A stretch of 64,000 nucleotides of DNA from contig JAQTUV010000003.1 in NCBI GenBank assembly GCA_028707175.1, forward strand, positions 394,012 through 458,011, written 5' to 3'. A program made the translations under genes and the position numbers. Of this stretch, positions 15,767-24,900 are shown one piece after another. The notes beneath the pieces are model-generated. The model saw only the letters and a program-made list of their open reading frames with translations, searched no databases and was not told the DNA's origin. Every line of letters starts with the position of its first letter. The stretch's first letter is position 1. Source of the stretch: Sideroxydans sp. (lineage in GTDB: Bacteria; Pseudomonadota; Gammaproteobacteria; Burkholderiales; Gallionellaceae).

Positions 15767-16309
15767 CTACCAGCACGAACTATGCAACAAGCGAATCGGT
15801 TTCCCTTCCCGCTCCCCACCTGTCTCACGTAGACGCAACAACTTCGTCTGCAACTCCCGCTGCGTCGTTTCTACCCCAAGCCCTAACCAGTGATCGGTAT
15901 GTACCAAAGCATCACGTCCCGATTCAGGCCAACGCTCATCGTCGTCATCAATCGCCAACCAGTTGATGATTTGGTGACGGCTAACGTACTCAGCGATTTG
16001 CTCATAACGTGTCAGGCTACCCCAGCGATATTGCTCTTTAGCACTATGCCAAGTCGAGCCAGCGACACGTTCTTGCAATGCTTTAGGAAGATACGCCTTT
16101 ACATCATCGAAGCGCTTCAAGCTCGAACACCACGATGTGCTCAGCACGATATTCACCTCAGGGAATGGCTCAAGCAAAGTGGCCAGCAACTCTGCATGCT
16201 CGAACAATTGATGTTCAGGCCCAGCTTCCAGCACGATGCCGCGCCCGTGGTATTTATAAACCTCGGAGGGGTGAAGTACACCGTCAAAATCTAAGAAAAG
16301 AATCGTCAT
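15767..16309 (-). CDS. HAD-fold protein of the type found in Swiss-army-knife RNA repair proteins
   Basis: A 180-residue HAD protein. FLDFDGVLHP (Asp7 and Asp9) is motif I, VLSTSWCSSL (Ser) is motif II, and WLAIDDDDERWP is motif IV. The combination FDGVLHP with STSW is what I recall for the HAD family that also occurs fused to RNA ligases and kinases in multidomain RNA repair proteins. That suggests a nucleic-acid end phosphatase, but this is family inference only. It is the first gene of a likely two-gene unit with the phosphoesterase at 14984-15754. Confidence 0.82.
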   Translation of the reverse strand: MTILFLDFDGVLHPSEVYKYHGRGIVLEAGPEHQLFEHAELLATLLEPFPEVNIVLSTSWCSSLKRFDDVKAYLPKALQERVAGSTWHSAKEQYRWGSLTRYEQIAEYVSRHQIINWLAIDDDDERWPESGRDALVHTDHWLGLGVETTQRELQTKLLRLRETGGEREGKPIRLLHSSCW

Positions 16310-16384
16310 GTCTCAACTCGCATCAACTAACCAAGCGCAAGATTGCCTTGGGTATTGATGAAACGATTAAGGCGATGAGATTTT

Positions 16385-16412
16385 GAAATTGCCTGAACGA
16401 TAAAGCAATTTC
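16385..16412 (-). terminator. Hairpin after the anti-sigma-like gene
   Basis: GAAATTGC (16385-16392) pairs with GCAATTTC (16405-16412) in the 5 bases following the stop codon of the minus-strand gene at 16418. Only a weak AAAAT tract follows on that strand, so termination is uncertain. Confidence 0.45.
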
Positions 16413-16417
16413 GATGT

Positions 16418-17479
16418 TCATCGAACGCTTGGCTCCAGCGCAGTGACTGAATCTACCAGCCCACTGGCTTGTATATTTTTGAGCACATCTTGCTCAAGAT
16501 TTTCATTCACCCTCACCCGATACTGACCAAACTCCCCTGGCCCATCCACGATGCTGGCATTGAGCTGAGTGAGTAATTTGCGGATGTCGACTGCTTTGGC
16601 ATCTGGCTTGAAATACACTTCAAGATAGGCGTAGTTCACTGGAGCTTGAGGTACGGCGCGATATTCCTGAGAGTGTTCATATCTCAATTCATCCTTGGAC
16701 TGCCCCCCCATCATGTTGGCGATGATGACGGTCTGCACCAACATCACACTCGCCGCTATCGCCCAACCTACATTGGTATTAAAGCGGCTGCGTTGCGGAA
16801 GTTGAACCACATTGCTAGTTGAATGCTGTTGTTCCAAGGTTTGTGCGGCAGTGCGATAAAGGGTTTGGTATTGCCTACGCGAATCTTCTGGGTGAGTGAT
16901 ACAGGTTCCAGAAAGTACCACTGCTCCGCTATGCGTTTTAAGTGGAGCAACGAACCCAGCACGAGCCCCCCCTCCTTCTTCGCACTCTCCATTGGCGACT
17001 TCGCGCATCGCTGCCATTCGGTCAGAAGCTAGCAGTGCTAATACTTTGCTGCCCTTGCTGATATCTACTGATACAGGATTCCATGTCTGCACCATGGCAG
17101 CGATTGGGTCGAACGGTTCATCCTTAGGTTCAAGCAATACATCTCGGTTAGACGCATAGTCAGTTTCAGGTGATACAAACCAGCCAGACCAAACTTTCCC
17201 AACCTTGGGATGATCGAGTAACACGCACGATGGGGCTAGGTTGTTCTGCAGTCCATCAAAGCGCCATATCTGCCCTGCTTTTGGCTGGGTATCAAAGTGC
17301 GCTTCGCGAGTGGCGATGCGCTTGCGCACCTTGTCGCGGATGAAAGCGGGCATCTCACTATCGACTATATCGACAGATTCACTCGACGTCTCCGATCTGT
17401 CGGGGAAATGCAGCACACTCCCCGAACCATTTTGTAGCTTACTTGCGATCACTTCTATTGGCGGCCAGAGACTTCTCAT
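16418..17479 (-). CDS. Putative membrane anti-sigma-like protein
   Basis: A 353-residue protein with one clear transmembrane segment around residues 240-260 (GWAIAASVMLVQTVIIANMM). The C-terminal region about 285-350, with EVYFKPDAKAVDIRKLL, NASIVDGPGEFGQYRVRV and a hydrophobic end, resembles the periplasmic C-terminal domain seen in some zinc-finger anti-sigma factors. No HxxxCxxC zinc motif is visible at the N-terminus. The start overlaps the stop codon of the sigma-like gene by 4 bp, the usual arrangement for a sigma/anti-sigma pair. The role is inferred from these two features. Confidence 0.5.
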   Translation of the reverse strand: MRSLWPPIEVIASKLQNGSGSVLHFPDRSETSSESVDIVDSEMPAFIRDKVRKRIATREAHFDTQPKAGQIWRFDGLQNNLAPSCVLLDHPKVGKVWSGWFVSPETDYASNRDVLLEPKDEPFDPIAAMVQTWNPVSVDISKGSKVLALLASDRMAAMREVANGECEEGGGARAGFVAPLKTHSGAVVLSGTCITHPEDSRRQYQTLYRTAAQTLEQQHSTSNVVQLPQRSRFNTNVGWAIAASVMLVQTVIIANMMGGQSKDELRYEHSQEYRAVPQAPVNYAYLEVYFKPDAKAVDIRKLLTQLNASIVDGPGEFGQYRVRVNENLEQDVLKNIQASGLVDSVTALEPSVR

Positions 17480-18201
17480 CTCAAGCTCCGTTTCTGTTGA
17501 TGCTGATGTAACGATTCATGACACAAGATTTTTAAAGCCGAGATGACAGCAGGGTTCGGACTGAGCTCCAAACCGAGTTCTTTTGATAACCAGCTCCCGA
17601 TTTGGGTAGATTCGTAGCCATCCCCAAACTCCCCTTTCTTGCGCGTGATGCCCAGTTGATTGGCGCGATAGTGATAGGAGGGAATGCGGTATTGCTCGGC
17701 TAACTTATAGAGTGGCTCGGGTGCATCCGCACAGGCATGCAGCGCCAGATAGATGCGGCCGACATCATCCAGTTGTTCGAGGAATGCTTGGGCTTGGGTC
17801 TGCACGGCTTGATGCGTAAGTTTGTAATCCACGAATTCAGAATCTGCAGGAGAAAGTGCGTTAGCTGACTCTCCGCAGCTTCGTTCCACCTCACTCCAAT
17901 CTTCAATCAGATCGGTCGTGCGCAATCCTGCGCTGCGATACACATCGGTGAGATAGTTATTGAAGTAGCTGCACAGTTCATTCGCACCATACGGGCAGGC
18001 GCTATTGTGTTTGGCTGGCTCAAACACCTTGAGCAGGAAGAAATCTTGGATGTAATACTCTTTCTTCTCAGGAAGTGAGTTGAGGATGTGTGGATTGCTA
18101 CGTTTGAGAATACTGACGACGAACTGGTACAACTCACCCCATTCAGCTTCGGTCAGTTCATCACGGCTTTTCCAAAGCTGAAGGAGACGGTCTGTTTGCA
18201 T
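17476..18201 (-). CDS. Putative sigma-factor-like regulator
   Basis: A 241-residue soluble protein. Around residues 45-60 KKEYYIQDFFLLKVFEP resembles the conserved helix of sigma region 2. Around 145-180 a stretch DVGRIYLALHACADAPEPLYKLAEQYRIPSY followed by RANQLGITRKKG has the layout of a region 4 helix-turn-helix. The match is divergent, with no strong core-binding consensus. It is translationally coupled to a membrane protein gene that looks like an anti-sigma factor and follows the caspase gene by 47 bp. A dedicated regulator of this block is the most likely reading; an unrelated HTH protein is possible. Confidence 0.5.
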   Translation of the reverse strand: MQTDRLLQLWKSRDELTEAEWGELYQFVVSILKRSNPHILNSLPEKKEYYIQDFFLLKVFEPAKHNSACPYGANELCSYFNNYLTDVYRSAGLRTTDLIEDWSEVERSCGESANALSPADSEFVDYKLTHQAVQTQAQAFLEQLDDVGRIYLALHACADAPEPLYKLAEQYRIPSYHYRANQLGITRKKGEFGDGYESTQIGSWLSKELGLELSPNPAVISALKILCHESLHQHQQKRSLR

Positions 18202-18247
18202 AGATTAGGCTGTTATTTTTTTAAGGAATATACCATAGGGAATACAC

Positions 18248-19594
18248 CTATTTGGCTGCCTGACCAATGTCCCGTTGAAAACCTTTTAGCATCCCGCTAA
18301 CCGTATTCATATCAAGCTTCTCGCCTAACATCACAGACACTTCAAGCAAGTTTCGTTGTGCCGAAAGATATCCCTGATCTGCCGCCAACTTGAAATAGCG
18401 CTGCGCCTGCGGATAGTCCGATTTGACACCGATGCCATCCATATAGATCGCACCTAAGTTGTTCTGCGCCACGGGGTAACCCTGCTTAGCAGCCGCCTTG
18501 GTCCAACTCAACATCTTGGGGTTACTGCGCGGTATGCCTCTGCCATCTTGCTGCCCTTTACCCAGTAGATACGCCCAACCTAATGTGGTTTGAGCGACAA
18601 CATCACCACGCTTGGCTTTGGCTTCCAACGCGGGCAATTCGTCTAGCGTGAGATTGCGTGCATTGATCTCGATTTCGTAACCTTCACGGTTGTAATCACG
18701 CGCGGTGTGTGTCGGCTTTGCGGGTTTGCTCTCAAGCAATGAAGGTTTTGACGCAACAGCGGAAGGCGGTTGGGGGATGCTGGGGACTGGCACCAAGGCG
18801 GGTGCGCTGACGGGTTTGATTACATCGCTCGGCGGCACAAAATAAAAATCGCCCATGAGTGATGAACTCTCCCACGGAATCTGACGATCATTGGTTTCTT
18901 TGGTGACCGCGATACGCACTTCCTTAAAAAGTTGTTCAACTGGCATGGCAGGTATCGACAACTTATCGACTAGGTGGCGGGTATAAACGCTATTCGAACC
19001 GTCACCATCTTTAGCCAATGATCCAGGCTCTGTTGAGAAAGCGATGAGTGTTCCTTTGGGGGCTCCCATCTGAGCCAGACCAACATTGCCTGAGCGTGTC
19101 ACTCGTGCGAAGGGATTATTACGGCACGCATCTAACACGAGCAAATTCACCCGAGTCTTCGCACTATCCATACGCGACAGAACAAGATTGGCATCTATGC
19201 CGCGAAACTCGATGTCATCTTCATGCTGGATATCCGCATCCACTGGGATCAAGAAGTTTCTTCCTTTGATCTGCATGCCGTGACCAGCGTAGTAGAACAA
19301 ACCAACCCCGCCCTCTTTGAGTAGTTTGCGGAACTCTCCGATGGATTGATGCATGCCTTCACGGTTCATGTTCTCGCGCAAGATGACTTGGAAGCCTAAC
19401 TTCTCAAGCTTGGCTGCAACAGCTCTGGCATCGTTCACAGGATTGCGCAGCGCACCGTTCTGATAGTTTCCGTTGCCAATGACTAACGCCGCACGCGACT
19501 CTTCCACATTCGGGCTAGCTGCCTGAACGGTTGAAGAAACTATCGCGAAGATAACCAATAGAGTTGTGCTAAAGCGGTTCAATGTAATTCTCAT
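18248..19594 (-). CDS. Secreted caspase-like peptidase (C14) with Sel1 repeats
   Basis: I start at the ATG at 19594 because it gives a signal peptide (MRITLNRFSTTLLVIFAIVS, cleavage after VQA); a TTG lies 19 codons further upstream and overlaps the small gene. The mature 420-odd residues open RAALVIGNGNYQNGALRNP, a typical caspase-fold p20 start. The catalytic dyad is visible as His105 in YYAGHGMQ and Cys157 in LDACRNNPF. After a Pro/Ser-rich linker, about two Sel1-type repeats (AQTTLGWAYLLGKG, AQNNLGAIYMDGIG) complete the protein. Caspase-homologs of this type cleave after basic residues in known bacterial examples. Location in the periplasm or outer envelope is inferred from the signal peptide. 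Confidence 0.92.
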   Translation of the reverse strand: MRITLNRFSTTLLVIFAIVSSTVQAASPNVEESRAALVIGNGNYQNGALRNPVNDARAVAAKLEKLGFQVILRENMNREGMHQSIGEFRKLLKEGGVGLFYYAGHGMQIKGRNFLIPVDADIQHEDDIEFRGIDANLVLSRMDSAKTRVNLLVLDACRNNPFARVTRSGNVGLAQMGAPKGTLIAFSTEPGSLAKDGDGSNSVYTRHLVDKLSIPAMPVEQLFKEVRIAVTKETNDRQIPWESSSLMGDFYFVPPSDVIKPVSAPALVPVPSIPQPPSAVASKPSLLESKPAKPTHTARDYNREGYEIEINARNLTLDELPALEAKAKRGDVVAQTTLGWAYLLGKGQQDGRGIPRSNPKMLSWTKAAAKQGYPVAQNNLGAIYMDGIGVKSDYPQAQRYFKLAADQGYLSAQRNLLEVSVMLGEKLDMNTVSGMLKGFQRDIGQAAK

Positions 19595-19634
19595 CAGTAT
19601 CGGATTTATAGCGTCCCGCAGAGTATCAAGGTCT

Positions 19635-19802
19635 TTATTGATCTGCCACAAATATCAGCTTGGCATCCAGATCATGACGTAACCACAAGAACATATCCCT
19701 TGCCGCCGCCTCGACCTTGGTCAGAGAGAAGCACTCATCGACCAATCCAGTCTGGCACTCGATGAAGGACTCCCTCTGATTCACTCTTTCGCTTTCAGAC
19801 AT
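19635..19802 (-). CDS. Small 55-residue protein coupled to the AAA+ gene
   Basis: The ATG at 19802 directly abuts the TAG stop of the AAA+ gene, with a purine-rich TGGGG nine bases before it, so translational coupling is likely. The frame encodes MSESERVNQRESFIECQTG and ends DAKLIFVADQ after 55 codons. It is acidic at the N-terminus, has two cysteines (16 and 24), no membrane segment and no recognisable family. The caspase gene starts just after its stop. Its position between an AAA+ ATPase and a caspase suggests a regulatory or adaptor peptide, but function is unknown. Confidence 0.55.
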   Translation of the reverse strand: MSESERVNQRESFIECQTGLVDECFSLTKVEAAARDMFLWLRHDLDAKLIFVADQ

Positions 19803-21785
19803 CTAAACAAACCCCATTGGGCGAGGCACCTTCACCTCCGGTAGTCTCAAGTGTTGAGCCCTCAAGGGAACTGAGACTTTCTGTTGCCCCACCTTGAGTT
19901 CACGACACGCGCGTTGCATCGCGAGCAATATCTCGCGCTTCAGCTCGCGGCCGTTCAACTCTTCGCAGCCCGCCAGCGCCTCAAGCATACCTGGAGCGAG
20001 CTCGGGTGACAGAAAGCCCTGAAACCCCTCTTGCTCTAGCAATTCCTGATAGGTCGTCTTTACCATCATGCAACGCCCCGCGTAATCCAATGGTTGGACT
20101 TCGATGTGATGAAAGCGGGACACCAAAGGTTCAGGTAGCTCACTGATGTCATTCGCTGTCGCGATGAACGATGCATGGGATATGTCCAATGGAATGTCAA
20201 TGAACGAATCCTTAAAGCACTTCGACGATTCCTTCTCAAGCAACAGCAAGATAACGGACAAAGGATCGCTCTTCTCGTCCTTCTTCGTCTTGTCGATCTC
20301 ATCCAACAGGAAAATCGGATTGGCGATGTCTTGCGTTGCAAACAGATGTGCCACCGTCCCCTCGCCAGCCGTTCCCCAGTAGCGGCTCAGGCCACAGATT
20401 CTGAAAGCATCAGGCACGCCAGCCAATTGAATATCCGCAAACGCAACGCCCAATATCTTGGCGATGCGCTTGATGTAGCGAGTCTTGCCCACGCCAGGGG
20501 CACCAGATAAAAGCAAGGGAGGCAATTGTGCAGAACGCCCAGTGATCATCTGCGCATGCAGCGTATTGATGATCAGCTCGGTCACTTCTGCAAAGTTGGG
20601 TTGCTCTTCCCCCAGCCTTTCGATTTCGGCCAGCGCTTGGGCCGGCACGTGCATCACCTTCTTGGGCTTAGTGATGCCCTTCAGACCACCTAACCTTTTC
20701 TCATTATCTTTGTCCGACTCCTGCCCCAATCGCTCATGGAACAACTTGGAGTCGCAGACGGTGATGAAGGATTCAAGAGCGGTCTCTTGCTTTTGATCAG
20801 GTTCGATGTTTTGGATCGATTCACTCACCTCTGCCTCCACTTTGTCTGGATGGTTTTTTAGAACATTGTCTAGCTCAGCTCCGAGCTTGATCGATAGAAC
20901 ATGTTTTTGACCAAGATAGGTATTCGACTTAGTCATCGCAGATCTTAGAATCGTCTTTGAGCGATCTGCCATTCCCATCTTGAAACACGCCCTTGCCAAA
21001 CGTCCATGAGCCATCAGCGTCTCTTCGTGATATTCCCCATGAATACTTGTCAATGCAGAAACGTTGAACTCAAGTAGTGACAGTGCCTTTTGGTTTTCCC
21101 CTGCTTGCAGTAGGCAGGCAGCAGTTTGGTGATTTGCCTCCAAAGTCGATGGATGCGTATCACCCAATATCCCTTTGCGAATCTGGCGAACCTCTTCCAT
21201 GTAACCTACCGAACCAGAGACATCGCACGCAAAATATCCTTTTGCCAATTCGGACGCAGACGTATCGTCCTGATATCCGCCTTCTGGACGACAATCAAGA
21301 GCACCCTCAAGTGCCTGCTTATAGAAAGCTTCGTACAGCGGATCAACGGAGCAGAGATTTCCAATCAATTCCAATGAATCGACAATCCGAACGATCGAAT
21401 CACTGATCCTTAGAATAGCTTCGCAATCGAATGCGTCGCCCTCAAGTCTTATAGAAACCTCAGCCAACGCCTTCGGCTCAGGCACCGTATACCACTTGAA
21501 TCCAGGAGCGATCTCATCGAGCCGATCATTGATAGCGTTAAAGAAGATCAGTAGCAAACCATTCACCCCAAAGGCCTCATCCACATCGAGATTCTTGCCT
21601 TGGATAGTGAACTGAATGTCCTGCGCGCCGAAATGATCCTGCAACTTCTGCGAGAGCGCAGTCACCACATCAAACCTCAGCGGCTTTTTGCAACTAATTT
21701 CCATCCTTCTAAGCAGATCCTCGATATCTCTCTGCCTTTGCATATCTTGAGTATCAGAAAATACTTTTGTGTTTTGCTGTGACAT
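19803..21785 (-). CDS. Lon-type AAA+ ATPase with TPR repeats, no protease domain
   Basis: A 660-residue protein. The first 180 residues are of unknown fold. Residues about 195-315 contain two to three kinesin-light-chain-type TPRs (RQIRKGILGDTHPSTLEANH, HGEYHEETLMAHGRLARA). The AAA+ module has Walker A SGAPGVGKT near residue 430 and Walker B IFLLDEIDK near 490-498, followed by FIATANDISELPEPLVSRF, closely patterned on the Lon ATPase. A Lon serine-lysine protease domain is absent; the protein ends with helices and a short basic tail. It should be an ATP-driven remodeller or sensor, not a protease. It heads the group that continues with the 55-residue gene and the caspase. Confidence 0.85.
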   Translation of the reverse strand: MSQQNTKVFSDTQDMQRQRDIEDLLRRMEISCKKPLRFDVVTALSQKLQDHFGAQDIQFTIQGKNLDVDEAFGVNGLLLIFFNAINDRLDEIAPGFKWYTVPEPKALAEVSIRLEGDAFDCEAILRISDSIVRIVDSLELIGNLCSVDPLYEAFYKQALEGALDCRPEGGYQDDTSASELAKGYFACDVSGSVGYMEEVRQIRKGILGDTHPSTLEANHQTAACLLQAGENQKALSLLEFNVSALTSIHGEYHEETLMAHGRLARACFKMGMADRSKTILRSAMTKSNTYLGQKHVLSIKLGAELDNVLKNHPDKVEAEVSESIQNIEPDQKQETALESFITVCDSKLFHERLGQESDKDNEKRLGGLKGITKPKKVMHVPAQALAEIERLGEEQPNFAEVTELIINTLHAQMITGRSAQLPPLLLSGAPGVGKTRYIKRIAKILGVAFADIQLAGVPDAFRICGLSRYWGTAGEGTVAHLFATQDIANPIFLLDEIDKTKKDEKSDPLSVILLLLEKESSKCFKDSFIDIPLDISHASFIATANDISELPEPLVSRFHHIEVQPLDYAGRCMMVKTTYQELLEQEGFQGFLSPELAPGMLEALAGCEELNGRELKREILLAMQRACRELKVGQQKVSVPLRAQHLRLPEVKVPRPMGFV

Positions 21786-21885
21786 GTCTTGCCTCCAATT
21801 GCTGAGTTACACAATGGAAACGACAAATAGGGCTGGATTTTTAAAGCGAGGGAGAAATACTTAAGAATGTGGCTTATTCAGAACA

Positions 21886-21910
21886 GAGGGCTCCAATAGT
21901 TGGAGCCCTC
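21886..21910. terminator. Perfect 11-bp hairpin
   Basis: GAGGGCTCCAA (21886-21896) pairs with TTGGAGCCCTC (21900-21910) around TAG. It lies 51 bases after the stop of the large coiled-coil gene, on the minus strand, and 100 bases before the AAA+ gene. Only a mixed TGTTCTG tract follows, so it is probably a partial terminator or mRNA-stabilising hairpin. Confidence 0.6.
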
Positions 21911-21961
21911 CTAAACAAATACATAACGTTTAAATCTTGCGGACAAATTAATAATTCACAT

Positions 21962-24900
21962 TCACTTCGCTTGCAGTCTAGGTTCAACCGACGTTCCTGA
22001 TAAGGCAAGAGCAGAACTACCCGCACGCATCTTAATTTCAGCGTTCAAGCTGCCAGATAGTTGATCGTTGGGGGCAACATCCATAGATCCACTGGCGCTC
22101 AACATACCTGATGCAATTTTTAGCTGGCGATAACGCTGATGATGATTCTCAATTTGTAAGGTACCAGTGAATTCATCAAAGTGAGTTCGTCCCCCTAACA
22201 GGTGGGTTCGACTCCCCAAACGCGCCGTTTCGACCACGTCCACACCATTGATGCTCCCCTTCTTGGCAGTGAAAGTCACTTCGACTTTCGGTGTCTCACC
22301 TAACTGCGCCAAATTAGCACTTTGCAAATTGTAGGAGCCATCTGCGAACACCTCCCCTGTCACACCATATTGCGGCAAAATTTTCACGAGTTCCATTGTC
22401 TTGGCTTGAAACCTTCCTTGGACTTGCCACCCTTTTAGCCAGCTCACCTTGCCATTCCCAGACAATATTCCATCGTAAGCATGCCCATCGATTTGATTGA
22501 TGACAACCTCACCATGAGACAGATTTCCTTTGGCTGTAAAGTCACTAAATATGATCTGCGGCACAAAGGGTAATGAACGCTCTTTTATTCCAAAAGATAT
22601 TTGCCAGTTACTATTTCCGCGCAACAGTTCGATGTTCATCTTCTCATCTTCACTGTGTAAGACAACCCTTGAAACTAGCTGGTCAGACAGCTCCACCCCG
22701 CCTCTTAGAACAGGCAATTTAAACCCCTCTGTCGCGACGGTTACGGAGGAAAGCGTCATATGCCTAATTGGATAGTGCTCATCCGCAGCCACATGGCTTA
22801 ACCACTCTAAAGACTGCTCGAATGTCTTTCCATCTAACACCAAACTACTCAATTCCGCTTCACTAATAGCTTTTTGACTAGCAAAGATTTTTGTTACATC
22901 AAACTTCAACAACACGCTGTCAACTTTGACTTCTTCACCTTGACCAATCACTACATTTTTTAAGGACAGTGATGGGGTCGGCAACAGTGATGCAGAGATA
23001 CCGCCGACCTTAACCACTTGCGTAAATTGGTTAGAAAGACGCTTCTCAATGACGGGAATATAGTTCTGCATCGGCCACACCAAGGGAAGCACGAATAACG
23101 CAATCAAACTAACGAAAATTAGCCCGACGAATATCTTGCCGAGCGGAATCGAAGATGAACGCGACCTCGAACGAGTTGCTCTTCCTTGAGTAAGCGGCGC
23201 CTGCTGCACAACTTTCTCCGTTTGTACATTAGCTTGAAGCTTGGCACGTTGCTCGGCCTCGGCCCAAGCCTGCGCTTGCGCTGAGGATAAGGCCTGTTCT
23301 TCTATATCTATTTGAGCTTCTTGTGCTGCGTTGCTCTTGGCAAGCGCTAGTTCTGACTTTAATTTTTCTTTCGTCTCAGCCGCTTCTCGCTTAGCCGCTT
23401 CAGCTTCAGCTAACTTACTCTGCTCAGCCAAAAGTCTCTCTTCCTCTTTTTGCTTTAACTGCGCATTCTCCGATTTAATTTCATCTACTTTAGGTGCAGT
23501 GCTAAGCGCATTGATATGCAAAGCACTCAAATCAATTTTGAAGCTACCGGAACGTGTTGCAAAGGTATCCTTGTTAGCCACTTTCTTTTCAGGCGTTGGT
23601 TGATTCTCAGAATCCAACCGATCTGCAACTTCATTCACCAATACTCGGCTCTTTTCTTCCTCCACCTTTGCTTTAGCTGCATCAAATTCCGCTTTTTGAC
23701 GCGCAGCCTCAGCCTCCTGCTTCACACGCACCTCCGCCAACGCCTTTGCGTCCAATTGCGCTTTTACTTTCACAGCTTCCAGCTCTGCTTTCACATTGAT
23801 AGCATCTTGCTCTGCTTTCTGACGAAGTGCCTCTTGCTGTTTTTTTAGCAATAGTGCTTCTGCATCCCTAGCAGCTCGCTCTGCTGATTCTTGCTCCTGT
23901 TTGATGCGGGCAGCCTCAAGTTCTGTTTTTTGACGGGCTGTCTCCGCTTCCTGTTTAATACGTGCAGCCTCAAGCTCTGCTTTTTGACGGGCTGTCTCAG
24001 CTTCCTGTTTAATGCGTGCTGCCTCATGCTCTGCTTTTTGACGGGCTGTCTCAGCTTCCTGTTTAATGCGTGCTGCCTCATGCTCCGCTTTTTGACGGGC
24101 TGTCTCAGCCTCTTGTTTAGCGCGTGCCTCGGCCAGTTTTTTTGCCTCGACTTCAGCCTTTGCCTTAGCCTCTTCCAATTCAGCTCTAATTTTTTCAGCC
24201 TCTTGCACCGCTTTAATTCGGGCTTGCTCTTGCTGCTCTTTTACTCGCGCGGCTTCAGCCTCTTTTTTGATTTTTTCTTCAGCTTCGGCTTTTGCGCGGG
24301 ATATCGCTTCTTGCTCTGCCTTGACGCGCGCAGCCTCCTGCTCGACCTTTTGACGAGCAGCTTCAGCCTCATGCCTAGCGCGCTCTTCAGCCAAACTCTT
24401 CGCCTCAGCCTCCATACGTGCTTTGACCAGCTCTAACTCGGCCTTCGCCTTGGCAGCCTCTTCTATCGCTTTTAAGCGCTCAACTTCTATTTGCTTCTTA
24501 ATACGAGCAGCCTCTACCTCTCGCTTGACTCGCTCAGCCTCTTCAGCCTTTAAACGCAGCACAGCTTCTTGCTCAATCTTTAGACGTGCAGCCTCCTGTT
24601 CGGCCTTCAGACGAGCAGTTTCAGCTTCATGTTTGGCCCGAGCCTCAGCCAAAATTTTAGCCTCAGCCTCAATTCGTGCTTTAGCGGCTTCTAGATCGGC
24701 TTTGGTCTTACTCGCTTCTTGTTCCGATTTAACTTTGGCCGCTTCCAACTCAGCCTTGATCCGTGCAGCCTCTTGGGTTGCCCTCTGCATTGCTTCATGC
24801 TCAAGCTTTTTAGCTTGTAACTCTTTTTCAACTCTTAACTTCTCAGCTGCTTCCTGAATGTTTTTTTGTTTACTAGCTTCAGCAGCCAACACTGCAGCAC

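Noticed and set aside
19803..21785. Annotation as a Lon protease
   Set aside because: The Lon-like ATPase is clear but there is no Ser-Lys protease domain after it.
23895..24115. Possible CRISPR array
   Set aside because: The repeats are contiguous 54-bp coding units without spacers and keep one reading frame; no cas gene is near.
23891..24436. A long plus-strand reading frame rich in Leu, Phe and Cys
   Set aside because: It is the reverse-complement shadow of the Glu/Ala/Lys-rich coiled-coil gene and its 54-bp repeats; composition is an artefact and no start signal is present.
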